A stretch of 64,000 nt of DNA from Paenibacillus timonensis. GTDB lineage: Bacteria > Bacillota > Bacilli > Paenibacillales > Paenibacillaceae. Location of the stretch: the NCBI RefSeq assembly GCF_022427145.1, contig NZ_JAKSXN010000009.1, forward strand, positions 1 to 64,000, read 5' to 3'. This document shows positions 50,421-59,674 of the stretch, piece after piece (position 1 is the first letter of the stretch; the number at the start of each line of letters is the position of its first letter). The notes beneath the pieces were generated by a model that saw only the letters and a program-made list of their open reading frames with translations, was not told where the DNA came from and did no database searches. The translations under genes were made by a program, and so were the position numbers.

Positions 50421-51998
50421 ATGAGCAAACAGCCGATCATCGGCACGCAATCGATGGTGGTCAGCCCGCATCATCTGGCTTCAGCGGCGGGAGCCCGCAT
50501 CCTGGAACGGGGCGGGAATGCCTTTGATGCCGCGATCGCCGTCAGCGCGGCTCTGGCCGTGGTCTATCCGCACATGACGGGGCTTGGGGGCGATGCGTTT
50601 TGGCTTTGCTACAGCGCCGAGGAGGGACGAGTCCGGGCTTATAACGGCAGCGGTCGTTCGGGAAGGGGCGTTAGCCTTGAGCAATATTCGGGCGAATCGG
50701 AGATTCCGCGCCGAGGTGCGCGGGCGTCGATTACGGTACCCGGCATGGCGGACAGCTGGGAGGCGGTACAAAGCCGCTATGGGCGCTTATCGCTCGCGGA
50801 AGCGCTGGAGAGCGCCATCGGCTACGCGGCCGAGGGATTCCCGATGTCGCCGGACCAGTACCGCAACACCCTACGGGCCGGTTCCGCCCTTTCCGGCGAA
50901 GCGGCTTCCATCTATCTTCCGGGCGGAAGTCCGCTGCAGCCCGGCGAGCGGTTCGTCCAGCCGGAGTTGGCCCGTTCGCTGTCGCTTTTGGCGGAAGGCG
51001 GCCGAGACGCTTTATATTGCGGGGAGATTGCCGAGAGGATCTGCCGCGGGTTGGCGGCGTCAGGGGGGTACTTGCGCCCTGAGGACTTCGCGGAACATCG
51101 CGGCTTGTGGTGCGAACCCGTATCGACGACCTATCACGGATTCACGATCTACCAGGCGCCGCCCAACTCGCAGGGCTTTGCCGCGTTGATGACGCTGAAC
51201 ATCCTGGATCATTTCGATTTCGGTAATATCGCTCACGGCTCCTATGCGTATTACCATTTGTTGGCCGAAGCGATTAAGGCCAGCTTCCGGGACCGCGACG
51301 CGGTGCTTACCGATCCGGAGTTTGCGGAGATCCCCTTGGAAGTTCTATTGGACAAATCATATGCGGCCCGCTTGGCCGCCTCCATCTCTTTTGATAAAGC
51401 AGCGGCTTCGACCAGCCAGCCGGTGGGCCGGGATACGGCATATGCGGCCGTGGTTGACGACGAAGGCAATGCCGTTTCATTTATCCAAAGCCTCTATTTC
51501 GAGTTCGGCGCCGGGATTGCCCCGGGCGGAACCGGTATCCTGCTGCAAAACCGAGGATCGTTCTTTTCGCTCGACCCGGCAGCCGTCAACCGGCTGGCTC
51601 CCCGCAAGCGCACGTTCCATACGCTGATGCCGGCTCTTGCCGCGCGAAACGGAAAACCCGCGATCTTGTACGGTACACAAGGCGGGGAAGGCCAGCCGCA
51701 AACGCAAACGCTGCTGCTGACCCGCTTGCTGCATTACGGAATGAATCCACAGGAGGCGATTGACCAGCCTCGGTTTGTATGGGGGCGAACCTGGGGCGAA
51801 CCCACAGAAGCGCTGACGGTGGAAGGAAGGGTGGATCAGGAGGTGCTGGCTGCGCTCGCCGCGGCCGGCCATCAAGTGCGGAAGGTCGCGGATTATGACG
51901 GACTGGCCGGCCATGCCCATGTCATCGCGATCGATGAGCGCGGGGGATTCTATGGCGGAACCGACCCGCGCTGCGACGGGGCAGCGATCGGCCGATAG
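50421..51998 (+). CDS. Gamma-glutamyltransferase family Ntn hydrolase (YwrD-like)
   Basis: A 525-residue protein of the GGT superfamily: GGNAFDAAIAVSAALAVVYPHMTGLGGD is the conserved start and the C-terminal half carries VGRDTAYAAVVD in place of the usual TTHxxVVD autoprocessing segment. The threonine of DTAY is the likely nucleophile, but the adjacent His/Ser positions differ from classical GGT, as in YwrD-type members. No signal peptide is seen, so it is probably cytosolic, unlike secreted GGT. ATG 50421 follows GGGGAGGGGG. The next gene is an amidase 62 bases downstream. The substrate is unknown. Confidence 0.85.
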   Translation: MSKQPIIGTQSMVVSPHHLASAAGARILERGGNAFDAAIAVSAALAVVYPHMTGLGGDAFWLCYSAEEGRVRAYNGSGRSGRGVSLEQYSGESEIPRRGARASITVPGMADSWEAVQSRYGRLSLAEALESAIGYAAEGFPMSPDQYRNTLRAGSALSGEAASIYLPGGSPLQPGERFVQPELARSLSLLAEGGRDALYCGEIAERICRGLAASGGYLRPEDFAEHRGLWCEPVSTTYHGFTIYQAPPNSQGFAALMTLNILDHFDFGNIAHGSYAYYHLLAEAIKASFRDRDAVLTDPEFAEIPLEVLLDKSYAARLAASISFDKAAASTSQPVGRDTAYAAVVDDEGNAVSFIQSLYFEFGAGIAPGGTGILLQNRGSFFSLDPAAVNRLAPRKRTFHTLMPALAARNGKPAILYGTQGGEGQPQTQTLLLTRLLHYGMNPQEAIDQPRFVWGRTWGEPTEALTVEGRVDQEVLAALAAAGHQVRKVADYDGLAGHAHVIAIDERGGFYGGTDPRCDGAAIGR

Positions 51999-52060
51999 CG
52001 GGGTTGGGTTGCCCTGGAGGATAACGGAAGGACAGGAGAACGCTTTAGGAGGTATAACGG

Positions 52061-53293
52061 ATGGGTCATAACAACGAATTCGGGGCGTATATGGATCCGG
52101 CGCTGGTGGAGCGCCCGACGGGCAGCGGAATACTGAACGGGACAACATTCGCCGTGAAGGACGTGATCGCCATACGCGGGCATGTATCGTCGGCGGGCAA
52201 TCCCGATTGGCTTCGGAGCCACAAGCCGGCCGATGGACACGCGGAAGCGGTGCGCCGGCTGCTGGCAACGGGAGCGGAGCTTCGCGGAGTAACGCATACG
52301 GACGAACTGATGTACAGCCTCGGCGGCGAAAACATCCACTACGGCACTCCGATCAACCCGCGCGGCCGAGGAAGGATTCCCGGCGGTTCGTCCAGCGGCT
52401 CGGCGGTTGCGGTTGCGTCATACCGCGCGGATTTCGCCCTGGGTACCGATACGGGCGGTTCGGTCCGCGTGCCGGCGTCGTATTGCGGTATCTACGGCCT
52501 CCGCCCAAGCCATGGAGCGATCGATATGCGAGGGGTGATCCCGCTGGCGCCGCGCTTCGATACGGTCGGCTGGATGGCGCGTTCGCCCGAGTTGCTGCTG
52601 CGCGTCGGGGAGGTGCTGCTTGCCTCCGGTGATCCGGCCGATACACCCGCCATGGCGGCCAAAGCAGAGGATGCCGGCCGGAGCGTCCGCAAGTTGTTTT
52701 TGGCTAAGGAGGCATGGGCATTGACCGATCCATCCTGCGGCGATTGTTGGTCCGGGCCGCTTCGTTACCTTCAAGCGGGGGCTGCCGCTGCAGAAGAGGT
52801 TATGATAGCGGCAGAAGGGCTGGATGCCTGGAAGGAGGCATTCCGCGTGCTGCAGGCCAGCCAAATATGGGCCACGCACGGGGCCTGGATCCGCAGCGCC
52901 AATCCAACGTTCGGCCCTGACATCGCCGCCAGGTTCGCCTTGGCGGAGCAAATCGCGGGCCAAGACCACTCTAACGCAGAAGCGCTGCAACACTCGATCG
53001 TACGGCGCCTCTGCGATCTGCTGGGCGATGACGGCATCTTGGTCATCCCAACCGTGCCCGGGGTCGCTCCGCCTGCCGGCGGGAAAGCGGAGGAGCTGGA
53101 GCGCAACCGAAGCGGAGCCCTATCCTTGTGTTGCATCGCCGGACTTGCCGGTCTTCCGCAGGCGACGCTGCCTGTGGAGGGGCCGAAGGGACTACCGCTT
53201 GGCCTATCCGTAATCGGCGGTCCGGGGCAGGATTTGCGGTTGCTCGCTTGGATCGGCCAGATATGGAAACCGTCCGTACAACTTCATTCATGA
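52061..53293 (+). CDS. Amidase signature family hydrolase
   Basis: A 410-residue amidase with the Ser-cisSer-Lys triad visible: FAVKDV (Lys near residue 33), GGSSSGSAVAVAS (near 108) and GTDTGGSVRVPAS (near 130). The protein is short for the family and has a weakly conserved C-terminal half. It could hydrolyse an aliphatic, aryl or ureido amide. ATG 52061 follows TTTAGGAGGTATAAC. It lies in an operon with the GGT-like gene and in front of the pucR block, so a link to nitrogen release from an amide is reasonable. A strong hairpin terminator follows. Confidence 0.87.
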   Translation: MGHNNEFGAYMDPALVERPTGSGILNGTTFAVKDVIAIRGHVSSAGNPDWLRSHKPADGHAEAVRRLLATGAELRGVTHTDELMYSLGGENIHYGTPINPRGRGRIPGGSSSGSAVAVASYRADFALGTDTGGSVRVPASYCGIYGLRPSHGAIDMRGVIPLAPRFDTVGWMARSPELLLRVGEVLLASGDPADTPAMAAKAEDAGRSVRKLFLAKEAWALTDPSCGDCWSGPLRYLQAGAAAAEEVMIAAEGLDAWKEAFRVLQASQIWATHGAWIRSANPTFGPDIAARFALAEQIAGQDHSNAEALQHSIVRRLCDLLGDDGILVIPTVPGVAPPAGGKAEELERNRSGALSLCCIAGLAGLPQATLPVEGPKGLPLGLSVIGGPGQDLRLLAWIGQIWKPSVQLHS

Positions 53294-53303
53294 ACGTTAA
53301 TTC

Positions 53304-53337
53304 AGCCGCCTGAGGGTTATCCACGGGCGGCTTTTTA
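53304..53337 (+). terminator. Terminator after the amidase gene
   Basis: AGCCGCC pairs with GGCGGCT, followed by TTTTAAT. Confidence 0.8.
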
Positions 53338-53422
53338 ATGTTCATGGAAGGTGCAGGACATCACTCGGAGTAATATATGTAATATAACTTGACATGGAAT
53401 AGCCTAAATTTGTTTTTTATCC

Positions 53423-53451
53423 TTTTCAAAACAAGATAATCTCATTATAAT
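53423..53451 (+). promoter_or_regulatory. Predicted promoter of pucR operon
   Basis: TTTTCA at 53423-53428 and TATAAT at 53446-53451, 17 bases apart, 65 bases before the pucR start. The surrounding A/T-rich sequence has short repeats (ATAACATAAC) that may be regulator sites. Confidence 0.55.
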
Positions 53452-53515
53452 GTTACATAACATAACACAAGGATAGGTTTTTCCTAAATAATTGGACGCT
53501 AGGGGAGGGGTCGGA

Positions 53516-55102
53516 ATGCATCTGACGGTAGAAGAGGCGTTGTCGGTATACCCATTATCGGAAGCCAGGTTGATTGCCGGCTCCAAAGGATCGAAACGGA
53601 TCGTCAAATCGATCAACGTGATGGATGCGCCGGATATTTCGGATTGGATCAAAGAGGGCGAAATGCTGCTGACGACGGCTTATTTGATCAAGGATGAGCC
53701 GGAGCAGGCGTCTTCCCTGCTCCATAGGCTGAACCGCCGGGGCTCGTCGGGGCTGGGGATCAAGCTGGGGCGGTTTTGGGACGCGGTGCCTGAGCGGCTC
53801 ATTACCGAGGCGGATGAACTGGGCTTTCCGCTGATCGAGCTCCCGTTCCAGTTCACCTTCTCCGATCAAATGAACGGTTTGTTCCGGGCGGAGCTCTCGC
53901 GCAGCACGGGAGCGCTGCAAAACGTGCTGGAGAAGCAGCGGCAGCTGATGAGCCTCGCGTTGCAACCGGTGCGAAGCCGTGCGCTGCTCGAAGCCGTGTC
54001 CGACTGCATCGGGCGTCCGTTGGCCGTGATCGGTCGGCGGGGCGAAATGCTGTTCAACAACTCCGCCGTGGCGGAGGGAGAGCTGTTGGCCGGCTGGCCC
54101 TGGACCGCGAAACGCCGTAAAGTCCGGATCGGCGATGCTTCCGCATACCGCCTTCCTCTGATGCAAGGGGAGGAAACGGTCGGATTTCTCGTATTCTGTC
54201 CGATCGATCCGTTGGTGCTGCCGGTTGAGGAAAGCTTGTTCGTGCAGGGGGCGGAGCTCGTTGCGCACCATTTGCGGACGGGGAGCGGGGAGGATTTCGA
54301 GCAGGAGCTGCACCGGGATTTCGCCCGTCTGTTCCGGCGGTGCTTAAAGGGAGACTTCTCAGCCACGGAGCTCACCAAGGCGGCGGAAACCGTTAGCCCC
54401 GGCCTTTTTCAAGCGCCTTTTCATCTCGTGCTCACCGACGTCCCCGATGCCGGCGAGCACAGGTCTCATGAATTGATACGGATGAAAGAGGCGTATGGGC
54501 GGCATCCCGAGCTGACCAAACTGAACTCTTTTCATCTGATGGTTGATGAAGGGCTGCTGTCGTTATATTCCGGAGTCCGGATGGCGCCGGAGAGGTTATG
54601 CGGTCATATCGAGCATTGCCTGGGATTGGGGGGAAGCCGGGAAGCAGGAGACCCCATTGCGGTGCTGGGAGGCCGAAAGAGCAAGCCGGAAGATCTTCGC
54701 GAAGCTTATCTGGAAACGAAGGAATCTATGCGGCTGAAGCCGTATTGGCCTCCCGGGCGGCAGGCGGCTTATTTCCGGGACTTGGAGCTGGCCATGGTGC
54801 TGCGGCATGTGCCTGCCGAGCTGATGCGGAAATACAGCAGCCGCACGCTTTCCGGATTATTGTGCCGGGAACCGGAGTACGTCCGGGAAATGCTGGCCAC
54901 GTTGGAAGCTTACCTGGACAATGACGGCCACATCAATGATACGGCGAAAAAATTGTTCATTCACCGCAACACGGCCACGTATCGGATGGAGAAGCTGAGC
55001 GAGCTGCTGGATGTGGATTTCAAGAAAACCGACGATTTGCTGAGGCTGCGTCTGGCTTTCCTGTTCCGCCACATGCTGGAGCAAGGGGAAGAAGTGTCAT
55101 GA
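53516..55102 (+). CDS. PucR family transcriptional regulator
   Basis: A 528-residue regulator with the PucR N-terminal domain (MHLTVEEALSVYPL...KSINVMDAPDISDWIK, about residues 1-120), a CdaR-type middle domain and a C-terminal PucR helix-turn-helix with NDTAKKLFIHRNTATYRMEKL (about residues 470-500). B. subtilis PucR controls purine catabolism genes and responds to allantoin. ATG 53516 follows GGGGAGGGG. It precedes and overlaps (ATGA) the xdhC gene, and is probably the regulator of the whole block. The ligand is not known. Confidence 0.9.
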   Translation: MHLTVEEALSVYPLSEARLIAGSKGSKRIVKSINVMDAPDISDWIKEGEMLLTTAYLIKDEPEQASSLLHRLNRRGSSGLGIKLGRFWDAVPERLITEADELGFPLIELPFQFTFSDQMNGLFRAELSRSTGALQNVLEKQRQLMSLALQPVRSRALLEAVSDCIGRPLAVIGRRGEMLFNNSAVAEGELLAGWPWTAKRRKVRIGDASAYRLPLMQGEETVGFLVFCPIDPLVLPVEESLFVQGAELVAHHLRTGSGEDFEQELHRDFARLFRRCLKGDFSATELTKAAETVSPGLFQAPFHLVLTDVPDAGEHRSHELIRMKEAYGRHPELTKLNSFHLMVDEGLLSLYSGVRMAPERLCGHIEHCLGLGGSREAGDPIAVLGGRKSKPEDLREAYLETKESMRLKPYWPPGRQAAYFRDLELAMVLRHVPAELMRKYSSRTLSGLLCREPEYVREMLATLEAYLDNDGHINDTAKKLFIHRNTATYRMEKLSELLDVDFKKTDDLLRLRLAFLFRHMLEQGEEVS

Positions 55103-56151
55103 GCATGTACGAGATCTGTTGCCATGTCGCCAATCATGACGGGCCAGCGGTGCTGGCAACCTTAATTGCCGTTGAGGGGCATTCTTACCGGAAGCCGGGC
55201 GCGGCGATGCTCTTCTACCCGGGCGGGACCCTCGGCAGTCTCAGTCCGGGCTGCCTGGAGAGCGATCTGAGTCTGCGGGCCGAAGCGCTGTGGGAGCACG
55301 CACGGACGGAATCGGTGGAATACGATATGCGGTCTTCGGACGATGCGGGTTGGGGAGAAGCCGTGGGCTGCGGGGGGAAGATTACGGTCGTGCTGGAGCC
55401 GGTGTTCGGGGAGCTGCGCAGCTTGCTGCGGCAGGCGAAGGCGCGTATGGATGGAGGGGAAAATCTGGTGCTGCGGCGCCATCCGCAACAAGGGGCGGGA
55501 TATGTCTACCGGCTCGAGGAAGATAAGGAGGATGCTCCGAATTCTTTCGCCTTGCAGGGAGAGACGCCGCGGAAGAGCGAGGGGACGTTCGCAACGCCGC
55601 TGGTTCCCAAGCCGCGGCTGGTATTGTTCGGAGCCGGCAGCGACAGCGGCTCCATCGCGGAGTTGGCGGCACGCGCCGGCTTTCGCATCGCGGTCGCGGA
55701 TTGGCGCGAAGCCCGTTTGCGGGACGGGTTTCCGGCGCAGGAAAGCGCGCTTTGCCTGCCGGACGAGGCTCCTAGCGAATTGGACATCTCCATCCATGAT
55801 TATGTGCTGATTTGCAGCCATTCGTTATTGCGGGACCGGCAGTTTCTTGAGCGGGTCGCACCCCTGCGTCCTCGTTATCTTGGGATCGTCGGGTCCAAGG
55901 CGCGGATCGCCCGGTTGACGGAGGCCCTGGAATGGCCGGAAGGCTTACCTCTGCATGCGCCGGCAGGATTGCCGATCGGCGGTGAAGGTCCCGAGGAAAT
56001 CGCCGTCAGCATCGTGGCTGAATTGATTCGGGAGAAACGAGCATTCCCCCGTTCGCTATGGAATGAAGGAGGGGCAATCGATGAAGGTTTGCGGGATCTA
56101 TCTGGCGGCGGGAAAAGGCAGCCGGATGGGCGGCTCCAAAGTCTCGCGTGA
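55099..56151 (+). CDS. XdhC family protein (molybdenum cofactor insertion, PucA-like)
   Basis: A 350-residue protein. Its N-terminal XdhC domain (AVLATLIAVEGHSYRKPGAAMLF, GCLESDL, GCGGKI) and C-terminal Rossmann-like domain (VLFGAGSDSGSIAELAARAG, YLGIVGSKAR) match XdhC/CoxI proteins, which bind and insert sulfurated Mo-cofactor into xanthine dehydrogenase. ATG 55099 overlaps the pucR stop by four bases. The last 24 codons overlap the next gene by 71 bases, an unusually long overlap. Confidence 0.9.
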   Translation: MSMYEICCHVANHDGPAVLATLIAVEGHSYRKPGAAMLFYPGGTLGSLSPGCLESDLSLRAEALWEHARTESVEYDMRSSDDAGWGEAVGCGGKITVVLEPVFGELRSLLRQAKARMDGGENLVLRRHPQQGAGYVYRLEEDKEDAPNSFALQGETPRKSEGTFATPLVPKPRLVLFGAGSDSGSIAELAARAGFRIAVADWREARLRDGFPAQESALCLPDEAPSELDISIHDYVLICSHSLLRDRQFLERVAPLRPRYLGIVGSKARIARLTEALEWPEGLPLHAPAGLPIGGEGPEEIAVSIVAELIREKRAFPRSLWNEGGAIDEGLRDLSGGGKRQPDGRLQSLA

Positions 56152-56698
56152 GTTGTCCCCTGGCGTGCCTCTCGGAAGCGTGGCGCTGCGCGAACTGGAA
56201 AATAGCGGCTTTGCCCCGGTGATCGTGGTCGTTCGGGCGGACGACCCGCTGGAGTGGCTTCCGCCTGCCGTGGTCCCCAGCCTTCGCAAGACGGTACCCT
56301 GCTTGAATGCGGACAAAGGCCTTTCTTATTCCCTCCGCTGCGGGCTGAATGCCGTCATGCCCTATGAACCGGATGCCGTCGTCATCGCTTTGGCCGATCA
56401 GCCTTTCGTGACGGCGGCTTTGTTTTCTCGGCTGTTGGAAACCTTTCGCCGTTCGCCGGAACTGGATTACGTAGCCTGTACCTATGGTGGGGTACGCATG
56501 GTCCCGGCCTTGTTCTCCAACACGGTGTTCCCGGCTTTGCAACGGTTGGAAGGCGACCGCGGCGCGGCCGGAATTCTGCGATCCTCGGTCTTCGAAGGGC
56601 GAATCGTGGAGCCGGAATCTTCATGGTTTGCCAAAGACGTGGACACGGAAGCAGAATTGCGGGAAGTGCAGTTGGAATGGAAACGCCACCAGATGTAA
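56081..56698 (+). CDS. MocA-type molybdenum cofactor cytidylyltransferase (PucB-like)
   Basis: A 205-residue nucleotidyltransferase with the signature LAAGKGSRMGGSK at residues 8-20 and the ALADQPFV metal site. MocA adds CMP to molybdopterin to form the cytosine dinucleotide cofactor used by xanthine dehydrogenases of this family. ATG 56081 follows AAGGAGGGG and lies within the end of xdhC; the frame is open back to 56063. It probably works with the neighbouring XdhC and XdhA. Confidence 0.88.
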   Translation: MKVCGIYLAAGKGSRMGGSKVSRELSPGVPLGSVALRELENSGFAPVIVVVRADDPLEWLPPAVVPSLRKTVPCLNADKGLSYSLRCGLNAVMPYEPDAVVIALADQPFVTAALFSRLLETFRRSPELDYVACTYGGVRMVPALFSNTVFPALQRLEGDRGAAGILRSSVFEGRIVEPESSWFAKDVDTEAELREVQLEWKRHQM

Positions 56699-56806
56699 AT
56701 TTAACTGACATAAATTACAAGAAAACCACGTACATTCGTGCAAAAGACACAGATAATCCCGGCGCTTTTTAGGATCACGCACAAACGTATGTTAACTAAA
56801 TTTACA
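56694..56806. repeat. Distant inverted repeat before the BMP gene
   Basis: TGTAAATTTA at 56694-56703 and TAAATTTACA at 56797-56806 are exact inverted copies, 93 bases apart, flanking the 174-base gap. They could be paired sites for a regulator such as PucR. No good sigma-A promoter was found between them. Confidence 0.4.
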
Positions 56807-56872
56807 CCGACTTTTCTCCTTCGTATATTTAAAATCAAAATATCAAGCGCAAGAAGATGGAGGAGGAGAACG

Positions 56873-58060
56873 ATGAGCAAAAGGGGTTTGGCATCCGGTT
56901 GGAGTTTGGTTCTGCTGCTTGCCGCAGCATTAAGCCTGGCAGGGTGCGGCAGCAATACAGCAAGCCATGCGGGAAGCGAAAATACGGGAGGGAATACGAA
57001 CGCGGCGACGACGGAACCGGCAGCGTCCGAACCGAGCGGGGATGCGTCCGGTACAGGGAGCTCGACCGAGAAACCCAAGGTTGCGTTCGTGTATATCGGA
57101 CCGCCCGGGGATGGCGGTTATACTTACCAGCATGACCTGGGCCGCAAAGAGATGGAGAAGGAGCTCGGGATCACCGCGGATACGGTCGAGAACGTACCGG
57201 AAGGACCGGATGCGGAACGGATCATTACGGAATTGGCGCAAAACCACGATATCGTCTTCACCACCAGCTTCGGCTATATGGATTACACCCTGAACGTGGC
57301 GGGCAAGTTCCCGGACGTCAAATTCGATCATGCTTCCGGCTATAAGACGGCCGAGAACATGGGTACTTATTTCGGCAAGAACTATGAAGCCAGTTATCTG
57401 ACGGGGATCGCCGCAGGCAAAATGACGAAAGACAATCATTTGGGTTATGTCGGTGCGTTCCCGATCAGCGAAGTCATTTATAATCTCAACGCTTTTGCCT
57501 TAGGCGCGCGAAGCGTCAACCCCGATATTAAGGTCGACGTCGTCTGGACGAACACCTGGTATGACCCGACCACAGAGCGCCAAGCGGCGATCAGCCTGCT
57601 GGACAAAGGCGCCGACGTGCTGCTCGCGTATCAGGATTCGCCGGCAACGCTGCAGGCGGCCGCCGAACGCGGGGCGTTTGCGGGCGGCAACGATTCGGAC
57701 ATGAAGAAATACGCCCCGGATAACTATTTGACCAACCCGGTTTGGAACTGGGGGCCGTACTATACCAAAACCGTCAAGTCGCTGATGGACGGGACCTGGA
57801 CGAACGAACAATATTCCGGCAGCATGGCCGATGGCATGGTCACGCTGGCGCCTTTCGGCAACAAGGTCCCCGAAGACGTGCAAAAGCTGGTCTTGGAAGC
57901 CCAGGAGAAGATCATTAGCGGCGAATTGAACATTTTTACCGGGCCGATCAAAGACAACGCGGGCAACGAGCAGGTGCCTGCCGGCAAATCGCTGAGCCTT
58001 GACGAGGTGCTCGGGATGAATTGGCTGGCGGAAGGGGTCGTCGGCACGATTCCGAAGTAG
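56873..58060 (+). CDS. BMP family ABC-type nucleoside/purine-binding lipoprotein
   Basis: Surface lipoprotein for an importer. The 395-residue protein has a lipobox LSLAGC with the acylated cysteine at residue 25, a Gly/Thr/Asn-rich linker (residues 26-65) and a BMP/PnrA domain (KVAFVYIGPPGDGGYTYQHDLG...). BMP proteins bind nucleosides or purine bases. ATG 56873 follows GGAGGAGGA; the long frame to 56738 has no ribosome site and would hide the signal. It precedes the ATPase and two permeases by 82 bases. Confidence 0.92.
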   Translation: MSKRGLASGWSLVLLLAAALSLAGCGSNTASHAGSENTGGNTNAATTEPAASEPSGDASGTGSSTEKPKVAFVYIGPPGDGGYTYQHDLGRKEMEKELGITADTVENVPEGPDAERIITELAQNHDIVFTTSFGYMDYTLNVAGKFPDVKFDHASGYKTAENMGTYFGKNYEASYLTGIAAGKMTKDNHLGYVGAFPISEVIYNLNAFALGARSVNPDIKVDVVWTNTWYDPTTERQAAISLLDKGADVLLAYQDSPATLQAAAERGAFAGGNDSDMKKYAPDNYLTNPVWNWGPYYTKTVKSLMDGTWTNEQYSGSMADGMVTLAPFGNKVPEDVQKLVLEAQEKIISGELNIFTGPIKDNAGNEQVPAGKSLSLDEVLGMNWLAEGVVGTIPK

Positions 58061-58141
58061 AAAAAAACATTGGGTGGGGCGGGCTCCGGAGAGAGGACCT
58101 TCCCCACCCGTATTCCAACCGGAAGGAAGGGGGCGTTCCCT

Positions 58142-59674
58142 ATGCGGGAGTGTTCGGTGGAAATGCGCGGGATCGTCAAAACATTCGGTTCGGTTGTCGC
58201 GAGCGATCAAGTCGATTTTTCGGCAAACGCGGGGGAGATCCATGCGCTGCTCGGCGAAAACGGGGCAGGCAAAAGCACGGTGATGAGCATGTTGTCCGGC
58301 GTATATCGGGCAGATGAAGGGGAAATCCGGCTCCATGGGACAAAGGTGCAGATTCGCTCCCCGAAAGATGCGGCCCGGCTTGGCGTAGGCATGGTGTTCC
58401 AAAATTTCCGGCTCGTGCAGACGCTGACGGCGGCGGAAAATATCGTGCTTGGCGAAAAATCGTCTTTCTGGCGCGGCCGAACCTGGATCAAAAACAAGCA
58501 CCGGGAAATCGCCGAGCTGGCGGAGCATTTCGGGTTAAGCATCCCCGTCGATCGGCCGGTCTGGCAGCTGTCCGTTGGGGAGCAGCAACGCGTGGAAATC
58601 GTCAAGACGTTATACCGAGGAGCGGACATCATCATTCTCGACGAGCCGACTTCGGTGTTGACGCCGGGCGAGGCCGAGGGATTGTTCCGTACGCTGCGCC
58701 GCATGAAAGAGGAAGGGAAAACCGTCATCCTGACGACGCATAAAATGAAGGAAGTGCTTGCTTCCTCCGATCGGATTTCGGTCATGCGCAAAGGGAAAAT
58801 GATCGCAACGCTGCTTACCAAGGATACGGACGAACGCGAGTTGGCCCGGCTGATGGTTGGACGGGAAGTGGTCCTGGAGCGCCGGGAGCTGGAGCGAACG
58901 CGCGGCGGGGAACTGCTGGCGGTGCACCGGATCAGCGCCATGGCCGAGCATGGGCGCAGAGCGCTGGATCGCTTGTCCCTGACCGTTCACCAGGGCGAAA
59001 TCGTCGGAGTGGCCGGCGTGGCCGGTAACGGCCAGAAGGAACTGGCCGAGGTGCTCACCGGGCTCAGAGGCTGGTCGGAAGGGAGCATCCGGTTTGACGG
59101 TGCCCCGATAAAAACCGCTTCGGTTCGAGGGGCCATCGCCTCCGGCATCGCCCATGTTCCGGAGAACCGGATGAAAAGCGGGTTGGCAGGAAGCCTCGGG
59201 GCCGTGGATAATCTGCTGTCCAAGTCGTACCGCTCCGAGGAGCATTCGCGGCTGGGGATCTTGAAATCGGCCAAAAACCGGCAGTGGTCCGAGCATCTCG
59301 TGCGAAGATTCGATGTCAAGACGCCGGGGCTGGATACGCCCGTGCAGCAGCTGTCCGGCGGCAACCAACAGAAGCTGCTGTTCGCGCGAGAGGTGACGCA
59401 GCGGCCGAAGCTTATGGTCGCCGTGCATCCGACGCAGGGACTGGACGTCGGCGCCGCCGCAGGCGTGCATGAGCTGCTGCTGGAGCTGCGGGCATCGGGC
59501 AGCGGCGTGCTGCTGATTTCGGAGGATCTGGACGAACTGATGCAGCTGTCGGACCGGATTCTCGTGATGTATAACGGCACGATCCTCGGCGAGCAAACCC
59601 GAGAGTCGGCGGACCGGGAACGCCTCGGCTTGCTGATGGCGGGAATTCTCGAAGGGGAGGAGAAGGTCGTATGA
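58142..59674 (+). CDS. ABC transporter ATP-binding protein (two NBDs, NupO/YufO-like)
   Basis: A 510-residue ATPase with two nucleotide-binding domains, as in the ribose/nucleoside uptake family. NBD1 has GENGAGKST (near residue 40), the signature LSVGEQQRVE and Walker B IIILDEPTS. NBD2 has the degenerate Walker A GVAGNGQKE, the signature LSGGNQQKLL and a TQGLDVGA region in place of a standard Walker B. ATG 58142 is used, with AAGGGGG before it; ATG 58163 is an alternative. It pairs with the BMP lipoprotein and two permeases. Confidence 0.93.
   Translation: MRECSVEMRGIVKTFGSVVASDQVDFSANAGEIHALLGENGAGKSTVMSMLSGVYRADEGEIRLHGTKVQIRSPKDAARLGVGMVFQNFRLVQTLTAAENIVLGEKSSFWRGRTWIKNKHREIAELAEHFGLSIPVDRPVWQLSVGEQQRVEIVKTLYRGADIIILDEPTSVLTPGEAEGLFRTLRRMKEEGKTVILTTHKMKEVLASSDRISVMRKGKMIATLLTKDTDERELARLMVGREVVLERRELERTRGGELLAVHRISAMAEHGRRALDRLSLTVHQGEIVGVAGVAGNGQKELAEVLTGLRGWSEGSIRFDGAPIKTASVRGAIASGIAHVPENRMKSGLAGSLGAVDNLLSKSYRSEEHSRLGILKSAKNRQWSEHLVRRFDVKTPGLDTPVQQLSGGNQQKLLFAREVTQRPKLMVAVHPTQGLDVGAAAGVHELLLELRASGSGVLLISEDLDELMQLSDRILVMYNGTILGEQTRESADRERLGLLMAGILEGEEKVV

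Noticed and set aside
56699-56872. Purine riboswitch before the BMP lipoprotein gene
   Set aside because: The conserved loop and junction sequence of the purine aptamer was not found on reading the region; control by protein is more likely.
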